NCBI GenBank assembly: GCA_020427395.1 | Contig: JAGQON010000002.1 | Location: 124,001 to 188,000 of the forward strand | Direction: 5' to 3' | Source: Phycisphaerales bacterium | GTDB lineage: Bacteria > Planctomycetota > Phycisphaerae > Phycisphaerales > UBA1924 | Length of the DNA stretch: 64,000 bases | Shown here: positions 9,271 to 17,251 of the stretch, piece after piece | Position numbering within the stretch: the first letter of the stretch is position 1 | How the letters are laid out: the number at the start of each line of letters is the position of its first letter | Notes under the pieces: model-generated | The model's database searches: none | What the model saw: only the letters and a program-made list of their open reading frames with translations | Told to the model about the DNA's origin: nothing | Program-made: the position numbers and the translations under genes

Positions 9271-9288
9271 TATCGTACTAATACGATA
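9271..9288. promoter_or_regulatory. ArsR-type operator ahead of the regulator gene
   Basis: Perfect inverted repeat TATCGTA-CTAA-TACGATA, ending the 28-bp stretch upstream of the regulator start codon. It matches the site at 8904-8921 except for one base per arm and the spacer. Confidence 0.78.
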
Positions 9289-9423
9289 AAACAATGAGCT
9301 TTGGGGATGATTTTCTCCGTGTTGGCAGCAAATGACGCGGGAAACCGGCACGCCTACGATCTCGACCCGCCCGAGCACCTGCGATCGGCACCCGATTCAA
9401 CCCGCAATCTGGAGAAACCCAGC

Positions 9424-9894
9424 ATGGAAACCACCCTCATCATCCTGAAGCCCGATGCCGTTCAGCGTGGGCTGGCCGGCAAAATCATCACCCGCTTCGA
9501 AGAAAAAGGCCTGGCCATCGTCGGCATGAAGATGATGACCATCAGCCAGGAACTGGCCGCGACCCACTACGAGGCCCACAAGGAGCGTCCCTTCTACAAG
9601 GGGCTCGTGGGGTTCATGACCAGCTCACCGGTGGTCGTGATGGCTGTGCGTGGGGTCGGGGCGATCTCGATCGCCCGCTCAATGATGGGTGCAACCTTCG
9701 GCTCCAAGGCCGAAGCCGGCACCATCCGTGGCGACTACGGCGTCTCGAACTCCTTCAACCTGATCCACGGCTCAGACAGCCCCGAGGCCGCCGAGCGTGA
9801 GCTCGGGCTGTTCTTCGGCGCCGGCGAGGTCCAGGATCTCGATCGCGCCATCGAGGGCTGGGTCTACGACATGAGCTCAGGCTCGCCCGAGTAA
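9424..9894 (+). CDS. ndk: Nucleoside diphosphate kinase
   Basis: 156 residues from the ATG at 9424, which follows GGAGA. METTLIILKPDAVQRGLAGKI is the typical N-terminus. The active-site histidine sits in NLIHGSDSPEAAERELGLFF, and the nucleotide-binding residues of the Kpn loop region are present. It transfers the gamma phosphate from ATP to other nucleoside diphosphates. The longer in-frame extension upstream lacks family similarity and is not used. A strong terminator follows. Confidence 0.97.
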   Translation: METTLIILKPDAVQRGLAGKIITRFEEKGLAIVGMKMMTISQELAATHYEAHKERPFYKGLVGFMTSSPVVVMAVRGVGAISIARSMMGATFGSKAEAGTIRGDYGVSNSFNLIHGSDSPEAAERELGLFFGAGEVQDLDRAIEGWVYDMSSGSPE

Positions 9895-9920
9895 GCCCGG
9901 AGTTCACAGTTATTGATACT

Positions 9921-9949
9921 GCAAGCCCCCGTAATGCGGGGGCTTCTTT
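9921..9949 (+). terminator. Terminator of ndk
   Basis: 9-bp stem AAGCCCCCG/CGGGGGCTT (9923-9931 with 9937-9945), loop TAATG, followed by CTTT. Confidence 0.85.
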
Positions 9950-9973
9950 ATGGATGCAAGGAAGACTGGCATG

Positions 9974-10005
9974 GTAAAAAAAGCACCCTCTGCGTTGGGG
10001 TGCTT
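9974..10005 (-). terminator. Terminator of csrA
   Basis: On the minus strand the stem AAGCACCC/GGGTGCTT (9998-10005 with 9981-9988) runs into seven consecutive T residues. It sits back to back with the ndk terminator. Confidence 0.85.
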
Positions 10006-10037
10006 GGTATCTGCGAGTGCAACGATTTGAAAGGTGC

Positions 10038-10265
10038 TCAGCGAGCGGTGGCCGGCTTAATCTCGCCGATCACTGCCGGGCTGTCGTCGATCTCGATCAC
10101 AATCTGATCGGCGATCTCACGACGGTGGATCTCGACATCACGAGGGAAGTCGAATGCGACACGGACGCGCTCGCCCTTGACGCTCGCGATGCGAACAACA
10201 CCGATCGGGTTCTTGGGATCCCCGATGACGACTTCTTCACCTTCTCGGCGGGTAATAACCAGCAT
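10038..10265 (-). CDS. csrA: Carbon storage regulator CsrA (RNA-binding translational regulator)
   Basis: 75 residues opening MLVITRREGEEVVIGD, the canonical CsrA/RsmA strand, and containing VRVAFDFPRDVEIHRREI with the conserved RNA-contact arginine (R-E-I). CsrA dimers bind GGA motifs in 5' leaders and block or stabilise translation. The C-terminal tail is slightly extended. It stands alone between ndk and the oxoprolinase operon and has its own terminator. Confidence 0.97.
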   Translation of the reverse strand: MLVITRREGEEVVIGDPKNPIGVVRIASVKGERVRVAFDFPRDVEIHRREIADQIVIEIDDSPAVIGEIKPATAR

Positions 10266-10436
10266 CCGATGCTTTCTCCAGTTGCTCCCGGCTTCATGCC
10301 CCGGGTCCTGAGAGTATATCGCGCCTCACGGATCGGGCAAGACAATTCCTTACCCCTATGCGGACAAGAATTTAGAGTCATTGTCGAGCTGTTCTCTCTG
10401 GACGGTACCCGATCAAAGCCAGAACTCAGGGTGGAG

Positions 10437-11150
10437 TCAGCCGCCCAAGAGCGATTCGAGTTGCCCCCGGACAGCCTTGGCAATTGAAGGCGCATTCGGA
10501 GTATCGCTGTGCACGCAAAGCAGGTCGCATCGCTTGTCCTGTATCAGGGTCACGCATTGGGCTGCAGCGTGTTCTGCGTCATCGATCAGTGCATCGGGCA
10601 ACGCGCGAGCGCGGAGTGTGCCGTCTGGCTCATAGACACGATCGCAGAACCCCTCACGAGCGACCAAATGCCCTGAATGTTCAATCGCTTCGATCGATCC
10701 CGACCCCACGGGTAGCACGATCCTGGCTTTGGGAATGGTCTGCTCGAAGACGCCCGCGAGCCATACCGCCAGGTCCGGATCAGAGGCGATATCGTGGTAG
10801 AGTGCGCCGTGTGGTTTTACATGCTCGATCGCAGCACCGAGCGACTCTGCGATGCGCGAAAGAGCTCGCAACTGATCTGAGACGGACGCTTCGAGAGCTG
10901 ATCGTGAAATCTCAATGTGCCGCCTCCCGAATCCGTCGCGATCCGGGTAGGACGGATGCGCACCGATGCCACAATGGTGCTCGACGGCAGCGGACATGAT
11001 CGCGAGCATGGAATCATCGTCACCCGCGTGCCCGCCACAGGCGATGCTCACCGTGTCCACATAAGGCAACAAGGCGAGTTCACGATGGCGTCCAGCGCCC
11101 TCAGCTGCTTCGCCCGTATCGCACCCGAGTTGCACCCTTCGGACTCTCAT
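10437..11150 (-). CDS. pxpA: 5-oxoprolinase subunit A (LamB/YcsF family)
   Basis: 237 residues with the family hallmarks: LGCDTGEAAEG near the start (usually LNCDLGE), SIACGGHAGDD, GIGAHPSYPDRDGFGRR, and VKPHGALYHD. PxpA acts with PxpB and PxpC to open the 5-oxoproline ring using ATP, recycling the glutamine-derived damage product to glutamate. The ATG at 11150 overlaps the stop of pxpC as TGATG, showing tight coupling. It is the last gene of the pxpB-pxpC-pxpA operon. Confidence 0.93.
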   Translation of the reverse strand: MRVRRVQLGCDTGEAAEGAGRHRELALLPYVDTVSIACGGHAGDDDSMLAIMSAAVEHHCGIGAHPSYPDRDGFGRRHIEISRSALEASVSDQLRALSRIAESLGAAIEHVKPHGALYHDIASDPDLAVWLAGVFEQTIPKARIVLPVGSGSIEAIEHSGHLVAREGFCDRVYEPDGTLRARALPDALIDDAEHAAAQCVTLIQDKRCDLLCVHSDTPNAPSIAKAVRGQLESLLGG

Positions 11151-12064
11151 CAATCGGCGACCTCACGCTGAAGGAGTTCGGCCGCGTGTTCGCGGTCAAT
11201 CCACTGGAACACGATCTCGTCACGCGGGGATGCCTGCGCAATGCGAGGCAGATCGACATATGCAACACTCCCGATCACAGGGTATCCACCCATGGTGGGG
11301 CCATCGACCCCGAGAACGATGGGGGCACCATTAGCCGGGATCTGTATAAAGCCAGGGAGCATTCCGACGCTGGGGATTCGTTTCGGGATCGATCCACAAA
11401 TCTTGGCATCCGTGAGGCGAACTCCCGCGCGATTGCTGTGGTGAGAAACACGAAAAACGGACTCGGTCATCGCTGTCCGCTGTGCCTCGCTGAACATCGA
11501 CCAGTGCATGCCGGGAACGATGCGAACAGGAGATGTCGACGTGTTCTCATCATATGGAACAAGATGCTGGTTGCAGGGGTGGGGGACGCCGAGCGGGAGC
11601 GTCTCGCCGGCGCGGAGCGGATGCCCAAGCCCGACAGCGGGCAGGGAAACAAGTGATGAGCGGCTACCAAGTACCTGTTCGGTCAGGATCCCGCCCGAGA
11701 AACACAGGTACGCGCGGGCACCTTGAAGCAACCTTCCGACACGAATCGTCGCTCCTGATCGCAGGTGATACGGTCGGTTCATCTCAAGCGCTATCTGCAC
11801 GCCTGCTTGCTCGGCGTTCAACTGGGGTGCCATCGCTCCGGTCAGGCAGATAGTTGTCTCTTGCTGCACGCGGTAGCTGCCGCCCAGCATCGTGAGCTCG
11901 ATGGCCGCGGCGTTGGGATCGTTCCCTAGGATCGAGTTGCCGATGCGGAGCGATCGGACATCGAACGCACCACTCTGCGGCACACCGAAGTGCATGAACG
12001 CCTCGCGACCGAGGTCCTGCACGCTGCTCTGAAGCCCCGGGTCGAGCACCACGAGCCCGCTCAT
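11150..12064 (-). CDS. pxpC: 5-oxoprolinase subunit C (biotin-dependent carboxyltransferase fold)
   Basis: 304 residues, opening LVVLDPGLQSSVQDLGREAFMHFGVPQSGAFDVRS, the standard start of the KipA/PxpC family, followed by NAAAIELTMLGGSY and a late VLGVDGPTMGGYPVIG motif. It is the middle gene of the operon, overlapping pxpB by ATGA (12061-12064) and pxpA by one base. PxpB and PxpC form the complex that, with PxpA, converts 5-oxoproline to glutamate. Confidence 0.93.
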   Translation of the reverse strand: MSGLVVLDPGLQSSVQDLGREAFMHFGVPQSGAFDVRSLRIGNSILGNDPNAAAIELTMLGGSYRVQQETTICLTGAMAPQLNAEQAGVQIALEMNRPYHLRSGATIRVGRLLQGARAYLCFSGGILTEQVLGSRSSLVSLPAVGLGHPLRAGETLPLGVPHPCNQHLVPYDENTSTSPVRIVPGMHWSMFSEAQRTAMTESVFRVSHHSNRAGVRLTDAKICGSIPKRIPSVGMLPGFIQIPANGAPIVLGVDGPTMGGYPVIGSVAYVDLPRIAQASPRDEIVFQWIDREHAAELLQREVAD

Positions 12065-12750
12065 CGCTTTGCACCTTCCTCTTGCTCTTTGAATGAGTCG
12101 AGACCGATCGGTAAAAACCGAACGCGATCGCCGACGCGCAGCATCCCGGGCGGGCAGTGTTGCGCATCAAACATACGGAGCGGGGTCCGTGCGATCAGGT
12201 GCCATCCGCCGGCGCTCTCGCTGGGATACACCGCCGTCATATCCTCCGCGATCGCGATACTCCCCGGCGGGATCCGTGTACGCGGCTCATCGCGACGCGG
12301 GAGCCGCAAACGATCATCTAGCGAACGCAGGTAGCCGAAGCCCGGCGAGAAGCCCAGCGCTTCAACCTGATACTCACGGTGTGCATGCATCTCAATGAGG
12401 GTCTGCACTTCAAGTCCCAACTGCTGGGCAACGGGTTCAAGGTCCGGAGCGAGCGCGGGGTCATAACACGCCGGGATCGTGATCAGGTCTGTGAGCGATT
12501 CTTCCTCAGGCGGCTCGATGTGGTCCAAAGCCGACGCAAGCAGGGCCGCGGCCTCAGAAGCTGCAAGCTGTGTGATATCAAGTTGGATGAGCACGCCTTG
12601 TGACGAAGGGATCACGCAGCGAATAGCCGAGCCAACGATCTCACGGAGTTGCTTGCTGATCCATCGCGAATCCACGGCCCTGAGGGAAGAATCGCGTGCC
12701 CGCACAAGCACCGCGTGTTCAGATGCCCAGATCAACTCCCAATCGCTCAT
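12061..12750 (-). CDS. pxpB: 5-oxoprolinase subunit B (KipI family)
   Basis: About 229 residues. It contains the KipI/PxpB signatures IPACYDPALAPDL, ALGFSPGFGYLRSLDDRLRLPRR and PPGSIAIAEDMTAVYPSESAGGWHLIARTP. First gene of the operon. The start is uncertain: ATG at 12750 is given, but a GTG at 12768 would add six residues, and neither has a good ribosome site. Confidence 0.92.
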   Translation of the reverse strand: MSDWELIWASEHAVLVRARDSSLRAVDSRWISKQLREIVGSAIRCVIPSSQGVLIQLDITQLAASEAAALLASALDHIEPPEEESLTDLITIPACYDPALAPDLEPVAQQLGLEVQTLIEMHAHREYQVEALGFSPGFGYLRSLDDRLRLPRRDEPRTRIPPGSIAIAEDMTAVYPSESAGGWHLIARTPLRMFDAQHCPPGMLRVGDRVRFLPIGLDSFKEQEEGAKR

Positions 12751-12861
12751 TGGCAGAGCGTAGTGCACAATGATCCGACAGGGTGAAACCGAGATTCACG
12801 CAAGTCAGTGATACCAAACAAAATCAAGACATTAAACAATGGATGTTGAGTTCGAGCGGCG

Positions 12862-12889
12862 CATAAAAATACCCCGGTTGAACCGGGGC
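12862..12889 (-). terminator. Terminator of tRNA-Arg
   Basis: Minus-strand stem CCCCGG/CCGGGG (12872-12877 and 12883-12888) followed by TATTTTTAT. Confidence 0.75.
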
Positions 12890-12898
12890 TTGCGTAAG

Positions 12899-12972
12899 CA
12901 CGGGCGGAAGGATTCGAACCCTCAACCTCCTGATCCGTAGTCAGGTTTTCTATCCAATTGAGCTACGCCCGC
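12899..12972 (-). tRNA. tRNA-Arg (anticodon ACG)
   Basis: 74-nt cloverleaf. The anticodon stem-loop is CCTGA-CTACGGA-TCAGG, giving ACG; the T loop GGGTTCGAATCC is standard. The acceptor stem GCGGGCG pairs with CGCCCGT, so position 1-72 is a G-U pair. No CCA is encoded. Confidence 0.93.
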
Positions 12973-13005
12973 ATTGTCGACCGCCTAGGCGGCCAGTAGG
13001 GGGTA

Positions 13006-13034
13006 AGAATAAGCCCGCTTGCCCCAGATGGCAA
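13006..13034 (-). promoter_or_regulatory. Candidate promoter of tRNA-Arg
   Basis: On the minus strand, TTGCCA (13034-13029), a 17-nt spacer, then TATTCT (13011-13006), about 35 nt before the tRNA. Confidence 0.45.
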
Positions 13035-13154
13035 GTTCTACGCTCCCGAGAGGTTGATTTCTTGCCTCAGAGGGCAACAATATCTTCCCGCTGGGTTGGA
13101 TGCCCGGCTGTACTCGATTCAGGTACCTGGAAGCGAATCAGGAAGCAAAGATAC

Positions 13155-13418
13155 ATGGCTCACTCGAACTCTGCCAAGAAGCGCATTCGTCAGAACATCA
13201 CCAGCCGTGCCCGCAACCGCTGGCATATGCGGACCATGCGCGGTGCGATCAAGTCGTTTGAGAGTGCACTCTCCAGCGGCAACAAGGACGAGGCGACCCA
13301 AGCATTCCGTGCGGCGGCCAAGATCGTTGACCGCTCGGCGCAGAAGGGCGTGATCCATCGCAACCAGGCCTCGCGTCGCAAGAGCCGCATGAATGCTCGT
13401 CTCAAGGCGATGGGCTGA
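13155..13418 (+). CDS. rpsT: 30S ribosomal protein S20
   Basis: 87 residues, the standard bS20 length, opening MAHSNSAKKRIRQNITSRARNR and continuing RTMRGAIKSFESALSSG...AFRAAAKIVDRSAQKGVIHRNQASRRKSRMNARL. A basic helical bundle that binds the 5' domain of 16S rRNA. The ATG at 13155 is the family start. Terminator follows. Confidence 0.97.
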   Translation: MAHSNSAKKRIRQNITSRARNRWHMRTMRGAIKSFESALSSGNKDEATQAFRAAAKIVDRSAQKGVIHRNQASRRKSRMNARLKAMG

Positions 13419-13457
13419 TTCGATCTAAGCACGATCGAGAACCAGACGATACGATAT

Positions 13458-13484
13458 GAACCCGGCTACTTGGCCGGGTTTTTC
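13458..13484 (+). terminator. Terminator of rpsT
   Basis: 8-bp stem AACCCGGC/GCCGGGTT (13459-13466 with 13473-13480), loop TACTTG, then TTT. Confidence 0.85.
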
Positions 13485-13516
13485 ACTGATCGATTCACCA
13501 CGGATGACCAGGTCGC

Positions 13517-14338
13517 ATGCGCCAAGCGCAACGCACCCAACCCGATATCCTGCCGACCCAGACCGGCACCAAGCTCCCGCTTGCACGCGGCGGCTATTTC
13601 GGGCTCTCATCCCAGCCGCTGCATATTCTGCTCTTCCTCACGCCGTTCATCATCTTCTATGAGCTCGGCTCAACAGGGCTGATCGGTAAAGGGCTTGAGG
13701 CGACCCTCGAAGCTCAGGAACTGCTGGTTCGGTTCTTCGATCTCTTTGGAGCCGGTGTGCTCGGGCTGCACCTGCCCATGCTGGCGCTCGTGGTCACGCT
13801 TGTGGTGCAACACCTGATGAGCCGCAAATCGTGGAGCATCCACTTCGGGGTGCTGCTGGCGATGCTTGCCGAGTCGGCGTTCCTGACCGGGCCGCTCATC
13901 GTGCTGGCTATCGTTATCGAGCCCGCGGCGGTGGCGGCCCTGTCGCAACAGGTCCCGACCGATGCCGTGGTAGAAGGAACCAATACGCTCGAGGGAATCT
14001 ACCTCGCGTTCGGTGCCGGGCTGTATGAGGAACTCCTCTTCCGTCTGGTGCTGATTACGATTCTGCACTTTGTCGTGAGCGATGTGCTCGGGTTCAAGCA
14101 CAAGACCGGGCTCATCGTGGCGGTCGGGCTCTCGGCGATCGCCTTCGCCTGGCACCACAACGAGGTCATGATCCCCGGCGTGGGCATCAACTGGCGACTG
14201 GCGACTTTCTACACCCTCGCGGGTGCCTACTTTGGGCTGCTCTTTGTGAGCAGGGGGCTGGGAATCGCGGTGGGGGCGCACATGATGTACGACCTGCTGG
14301 TCTTCGTGATCATGCCTGGCATTCAGGGCCACGATTGA
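13517..14338 (+). CDS. CPBP-family intramembrane metalloprotease
   Basis: 273 residues with about seven hydrophobic segments. The glutamate motif YEELLFR sits at 170-176 (E171, E172, R176), and the histidine motif AFAWHHNE at ~210-215, followed by a third hydrophobic segment: the layout of CAAX-protease/bacteriocin-processing (CPBP, Rce1/ABI) enzymes. Family members cut membrane-embedded or membrane-anchored peptides or act in signalling; the substrate is unknown. It stands alone after rpsT. Confidence 0.87.
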   Translation: MRQAQRTQPDILPTQTGTKLPLARGGYFGLSSQPLHILLFLTPFIIFYELGSTGLIGKGLEATLEAQELLVRFFDLFGAGVLGLHLPMLALVVTLVVQHLMSRKSWSIHFGVLLAMLAESAFLTGPLIVLAIVIEPAAVAALSQQVPTDAVVEGTNTLEGIYLAFGAGLYEELLFRLVLITILHFVVSDVLGFKHKTGLIVAVGLSAIAFAWHHNEVMIPGVGINWRLATFYTLAGAYFGLLFVSRGLGIAVGAHMMYDLLVFVIMPGIQGHD

Positions 14339-14447
14339 CCAGCGGCAGATTTTGCCGACTCTGGTCCAAATTCATTCAGATTCGTCGAATCTTCAGGTAC
14401 AGGATCTGTCACCTGCTGGTAGGCTCAGGACATTGCACGAGGTACCT

Positions 14448-14789
14448 ATGTCTGAGATCGAGTTCGCACTCGACGGGTTGTATGCGGCGGGGTGGTGGCC
14501 CCTCGAGGGCGATCCCTGTCTTCAGGCCGAATGCGACCGCCGCTGGTATCCGACTATTGACTCCATCCAAGCTTCGCTCGACGCGATCGGGATCCATGTT
14601 CGCATCGAACGGCCCGCGGAAGGGCACCCTATTTCGATCTTGTGGTCCAGCGTGAAGTATGGCTGCGAGCGGATCACCGCTCGCAGCGAGGACGCGGCTT
14701 GGCTGATGGTCTATTCGCACCTTTATCCCGCGATCCAAGCCGCTGAGCGAGGATTGAGTCAGCCCAGCTCAGTTTCAGCTCCTGCTTGA
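14448..14789 (+). CDS. Hypothetical protein, 113 residues
   Basis: Starts at the ATG at 14448 after an ACGAGG ribosome site. Soluble, no signal peptide. Notable residues are GWWPLEGDPC near the start, DRRWYPTIDSIQASLDAIG, and a central ILWSSVKYGCERITARSEDAAWLMVYSHLYPAI. I recognise no family. Its end overlaps the tRNA-Glu promoter region by a few bases. Codon use matches its neighbours, so it is probably a real gene. Confidence 0.7.
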   Translation: MSEIEFALDGLYAAGWWPLEGDPCLQAECDRRWYPTIDSIQASLDAIGIHVRIERPAEGHPISILWSSVKYGCERITARSEDAAWLMVYSHLYPAIQAAERGLSQPSSVSAPA

Positions 14790-14813
14790 CGAACACGAAC
14801 TGGGGGCTAAAAT
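14786..14813 (+). promoter_or_regulatory. Promoter of the tRNA-Glu pair
   Basis: TTGACG (14786-14791), 16-nt spacer, TAAAAT (14808-14813), about 20 nt before the first tRNA. Confidence 0.65.
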
Positions 14814-14832
14814 CCCGCCTGATCTTCGTCCT

Positions 14833-14907
14833 GGCCCCATCGTCTAGTCTGGTCCAGGACACCAGGTTTTCATCCTGGTAACGCGGGTTCGAATCCCGCT
14901 GGGGTCA
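14833..14907 (+). tRNA. tRNA-Glu (anticodon TTC)
   Basis: 75-nt cloverleaf, acceptor GGCCCCA with TGGGGTC, anticodon arm CCAGG-TTTTCAT-CCTGG giving TTC, T arm GCGGGTTCGAATCCCGC, discriminator A. No CCA encoded. Confidence 0.96.
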
Positions 14908-14994
14908 TTCGCCGGGCGGCCGAAAGGGTGCTCGGCATTTTCTCTCTCGGCGTGTGTTCAGCGACGGACGCCCTGTGTTAACCACCTCTGTCTT

Positions 14995-15069
14995 GGCCCC
15001 ATCGTCTAGTCTGGTCCAGGACACCAGGTTCTCATCCTGGGAACGCGGGTTCGAATCCCGCTGGGGTCA
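14995..15069 (+). tRNA. tRNA-Glu (anticodon CTC)
   Basis: Nearly identical to the tRNA at 14833, with anticodon loop TTCTCAT giving CTC and a small change in the base of the following segment (GGGAAC for GGTAAC). Probably cotranscribed with the first copy. Confidence 0.96.
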
Positions 15070-15071
15070 TT

Positions 15072-15108
15072 GATCGGCTCGCCCAATCGGCGAGCCGATT
15101 TCTGTTTT
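15072..15108 (+). terminator. Terminator of the tRNA-Glu pair
   Basis: 11-bp stem ATCGGCTCGCC/GGCGAGCCGAT (15073-15083 with 15089-15099), loop CAATC, then TTCTGTTTT. Confidence 0.88.
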
Positions 15109-15111
15109 GCC

Positions 15112-15807
15112 CTACCCCAAATCCAGCTCGCCCACCACCCGCTTGATGACATCGAAGTCGAAGCCCCTCCGGGCCAATCGGGCGGTGATCCGGCGCTTGC
15201 GGACCTCCCGGTCATGGCGATCGGAGATGGTCCTTGCGGCTTGCTGTGCAAGCTTGCGAGCGTCGGCGATTGTGTCCCGATCTTCGAGCATCTCATCGAG
15301 AATCCGCTCGATGAGATGCGAATCGATGCCCTTCTCGCGGAGCTTGCCCGAGAGCAGGCGGCGTCCGGCGGGTTTGCGGCTCAGCTGCGATCGGACAACC
15401 ATCCGGGCGTATTCCTCATCATTCAGAACCCGGAGCTCGGTCAGGCGTTCGACGCACCAATCGATCGCATCGGGCTCGTAGTGGTACTCACGAAGTTTGC
15501 GCTGGAGTTCCCCGCTTGATTTGGCACGCTTGGTCAGGATCCGGATCGCGGCCCGATACGCGTTGCCACGGTCCAACTCGACGCGCAGGGCGGTGTCCAG
15601 TGCTTCATCCCAAACGCTGCCGACCTCGAGCTGGTGGTGGGCTTTGGTTTCGATCAGGATGCGACCGACACGCTGGCGATTGACCCTGATCGATACACGG
15701 GCAGGGTCGTCTGGGCATGCACGCAAAGAGGTGATTGTGGCGGAGCCGTCGAGCGGGATGGGCTCGGGCTCTGGCTTGCGTCTTCTTGATCGGAAACTGC
15801 CGTTCAT
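15112..15807 (-). CDS. recX: Regulatory protein RecX
   Basis: 231 residues. The C-terminal two thirds show the three helical RecX repeats: AAIRILTKRAKSSGELQRKLREYHYEPDAIDWCVERLTELRVLNDEEYA, then a second with LSRKPAGRRLLSGKLREKGIDSHLIERIL, then RRITARLARRGFDFDVIKRVV. The N-terminal ~75 residues form a strand-rich extension (ITSLRACPDDPARVSIRVN...). RecX binds RecA filaments and limits recombination. It is not next to recA (60 kb) but is coupled by an ATGA overlap to the TPR gene upstream. Confidence 0.88.
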   Translation of the reverse strand: MNGSFRSRRRKPEPEPIPLDGSATITSLRACPDDPARVSIRVNRQRVGRILIETKAHHQLEVGSVWDEALDTALRVELDRGNAYRAAIRILTKRAKSSGELQRKLREYHYEPDAIDWCVERLTELRVLNDEEYARMVVRSQLSRKPAGRRLLSGKLREKGIDSHLIERILDEMLEDRDTIADARKLAQQAARTISDRHDREVRKRRITARLARRGFDFDVIKRVVGELDLG

Positions 15808-16112
15808 TTGAGCGTGATCATCAACCCCTCAAGCTCGGAGCGTGCCTTCGCCTCGCCGGCTTTGATCGCTCGCTCGATGCCGCAGCGAATCACTTCCACG
15901 GCGTCCTCGCGCCGACCGAGTTCTTTGAGAGAAATCGCTTTGAAGTAATAGGCGTAGCAGTACGATTCATCGATCGCCAGTGCTTGATCGAAGCACTCGA
16001 TCGCTTGCTCGTGCTGCCCGAGCTTGGCGCGTTCCTGCCCGATGCCGTAATGGACAAAGGGGTCTTCAGGGTCGATCGTCAGGAGTTTTTCAAGCTGCTC
16101 AATCGTGGGCAT
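15804..16112 (-). CDS. Small tetratricopeptide-repeat protein
   Basis: 102 residues with two to three TPR units (PFVHYGIGQERAKLGQHEQAIECFDQALAID, then YCYAYYFKAISLKELGRREDAVEVIRCGIERA). No signal peptide, so cytoplasmic, presumably a protein-binding adaptor. Its stop overlaps the recX start by four bases (ATGA), so the two are translated together. No specific function can be given. Confidence 0.85.
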   Translation of the reverse strand: MPTIEQLEKLLTIDPEDPFVHYGIGQERAKLGQHEQAIECFDQALAIDESYCYAYYFKAISLKELGRREDAVEVIRCGIERAIKAGEAKARSELEGLMITLK

Positions 16113-16202
16113 GCCTGATCATAACGCGCGACGATCAATGTGTGTAGACGCTTTGATTGTAAAGTGTTATGTGGATATGAGGATACATATAGGCGGAAGA
16201 AA

Positions 16203-17063
16203 TCAGCGGTAGCTGAACACGCCACGCCCGGTCTTGTCACCCAAGCGACCCGCGACAACCAGTTGCTTGAGCAACGGACACGCGCGGTAGCGGTCGTTGT
16301 TGAGGCCTTCGGCAAGCACGTCCATGATGTGCACACAGGTGTCGAGTCCGATGAAGTCCGCCAGACGCAGCGGGCCCATTGGGTGCGCCATACCGAGCTT
16401 CATGATTTCGTCGATGTGCTCGGGCTCGGCGACGCCCTCCATCCAAGCGTAGAACGCCTCATTGATCATGGGCATGAGGACGCGGTTTGACACGAAGCCG
16501 GCACGGTCGTTGGCAGGCACCGCGACCTTGCCCATCGCCTCGGCCAGTGCGATGGTTCGCTTGGTGGTTTCGGCGCTCGTCGCCAGCCCGTTGATGACTT
16601 CCACGAGCTTCATGACCGGCACGGGGTTGAAGAAGTGCATGCCGATGAACCGGTCGGCGGCATCGCCGACACTGGTGGCCAGGGCGGTGATGGAGATCGA
16701 AGAGGTGTTGCTCGCGAGGATCTGGTTGCCGCTGAACTGCTCGGCGAGCCCGGCGAAGATCTTCTTCTTGACCTCAAGATCCTCAACGACGGCCTCGATG
16801 ACGATGTCCGCGTCGTGCAGGCCATGCATATCGGTGACATACGTCAGGTTGCCTTTTGCGGCCTTGACCTCGTCCTCGGTCATCCGCTGCTTCTCAACGG
16901 CGCGGGCGAGCAGCTTGTCGTGCAGGCCTTGGCACCTGGCCAATGCGTCGCCCGAGAGATCGTAGACGACGGTTTCGAATCCGCTGACGGCCGCGACCTG
17001 AGCGATACCGCCGCCCATCTGTCCGCTGCCGATGACGCCGACTTTCTTGATCCCGTGGCTCAT
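16203..17063 (-). CDS. 3-hydroxyacyl-CoA (3-hydroxybutyryl-CoA) dehydrogenase
   Basis: 286 residues, start at 17063 after GAGGAG. N-terminal Rossmann motif VGVIGSGQMGGGIAQVAA, then ADIVIEAVVEDLEVKKKIF, SNTSSISIT, the catalytic histidine in RFIGMHFFNPVPVMKLVEVI, and a C-terminal domain with NDRAGFVSNRVLMPMINEA and LGMAHPMGPLRLADFIGLD. It is the single-domain type that interconverts 3-hydroxybutyryl-CoA and acetoacetyl-CoA with NAD(P). It is divergent from the B12/MeaB fusion gene. Confidence 0.94.
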   Translation of the reverse strand: MSHGIKKVGVIGSGQMGGGIAQVAAVSGFETVVYDLSGDALARCQGLHDKLLARAVEKQRMTEDEVKAAKGNLTYVTDMHGLHDADIVIEAVVEDLEVKKKIFAGLAEQFSGNQILASNTSSISITALATSVGDAADRFIGMHFFNPVPVMKLVEVINGLATSAETTKRTIALAEAMGKVAVPANDRAGFVSNRVLMPMINEAFYAWMEGVAEPEHIDEIMKLGMAHPMGPLRLADFIGLDTCVHIMDVLAEGLNNDRYRACPLLKQLVVAGRLGDKTGRGVFSYR

Positions 17064-17251
17064 GCTGCTGCTCCTCACGCTGCGTAATGGTGTGTGTATT
17101 GGGGTCAAAATCATAGACAACTGCCATTGGAGTATCAGCCCGCAACCCGTTCTGCCCGGGTTTCCGCATGGGCTTTCCTTGACATTCTGCGTACAATCAC
17201 ACCCGCGCAACGGTGTGCGCACCGTCCCGAAGAACCCAGAGGAACTGACAC

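Noticed and set aside
10097..10495. 132-codon open frame overlapping csrA and the end of pxpA
   Set aside because: csrA is certain in another frame and this one has no homology-like features.
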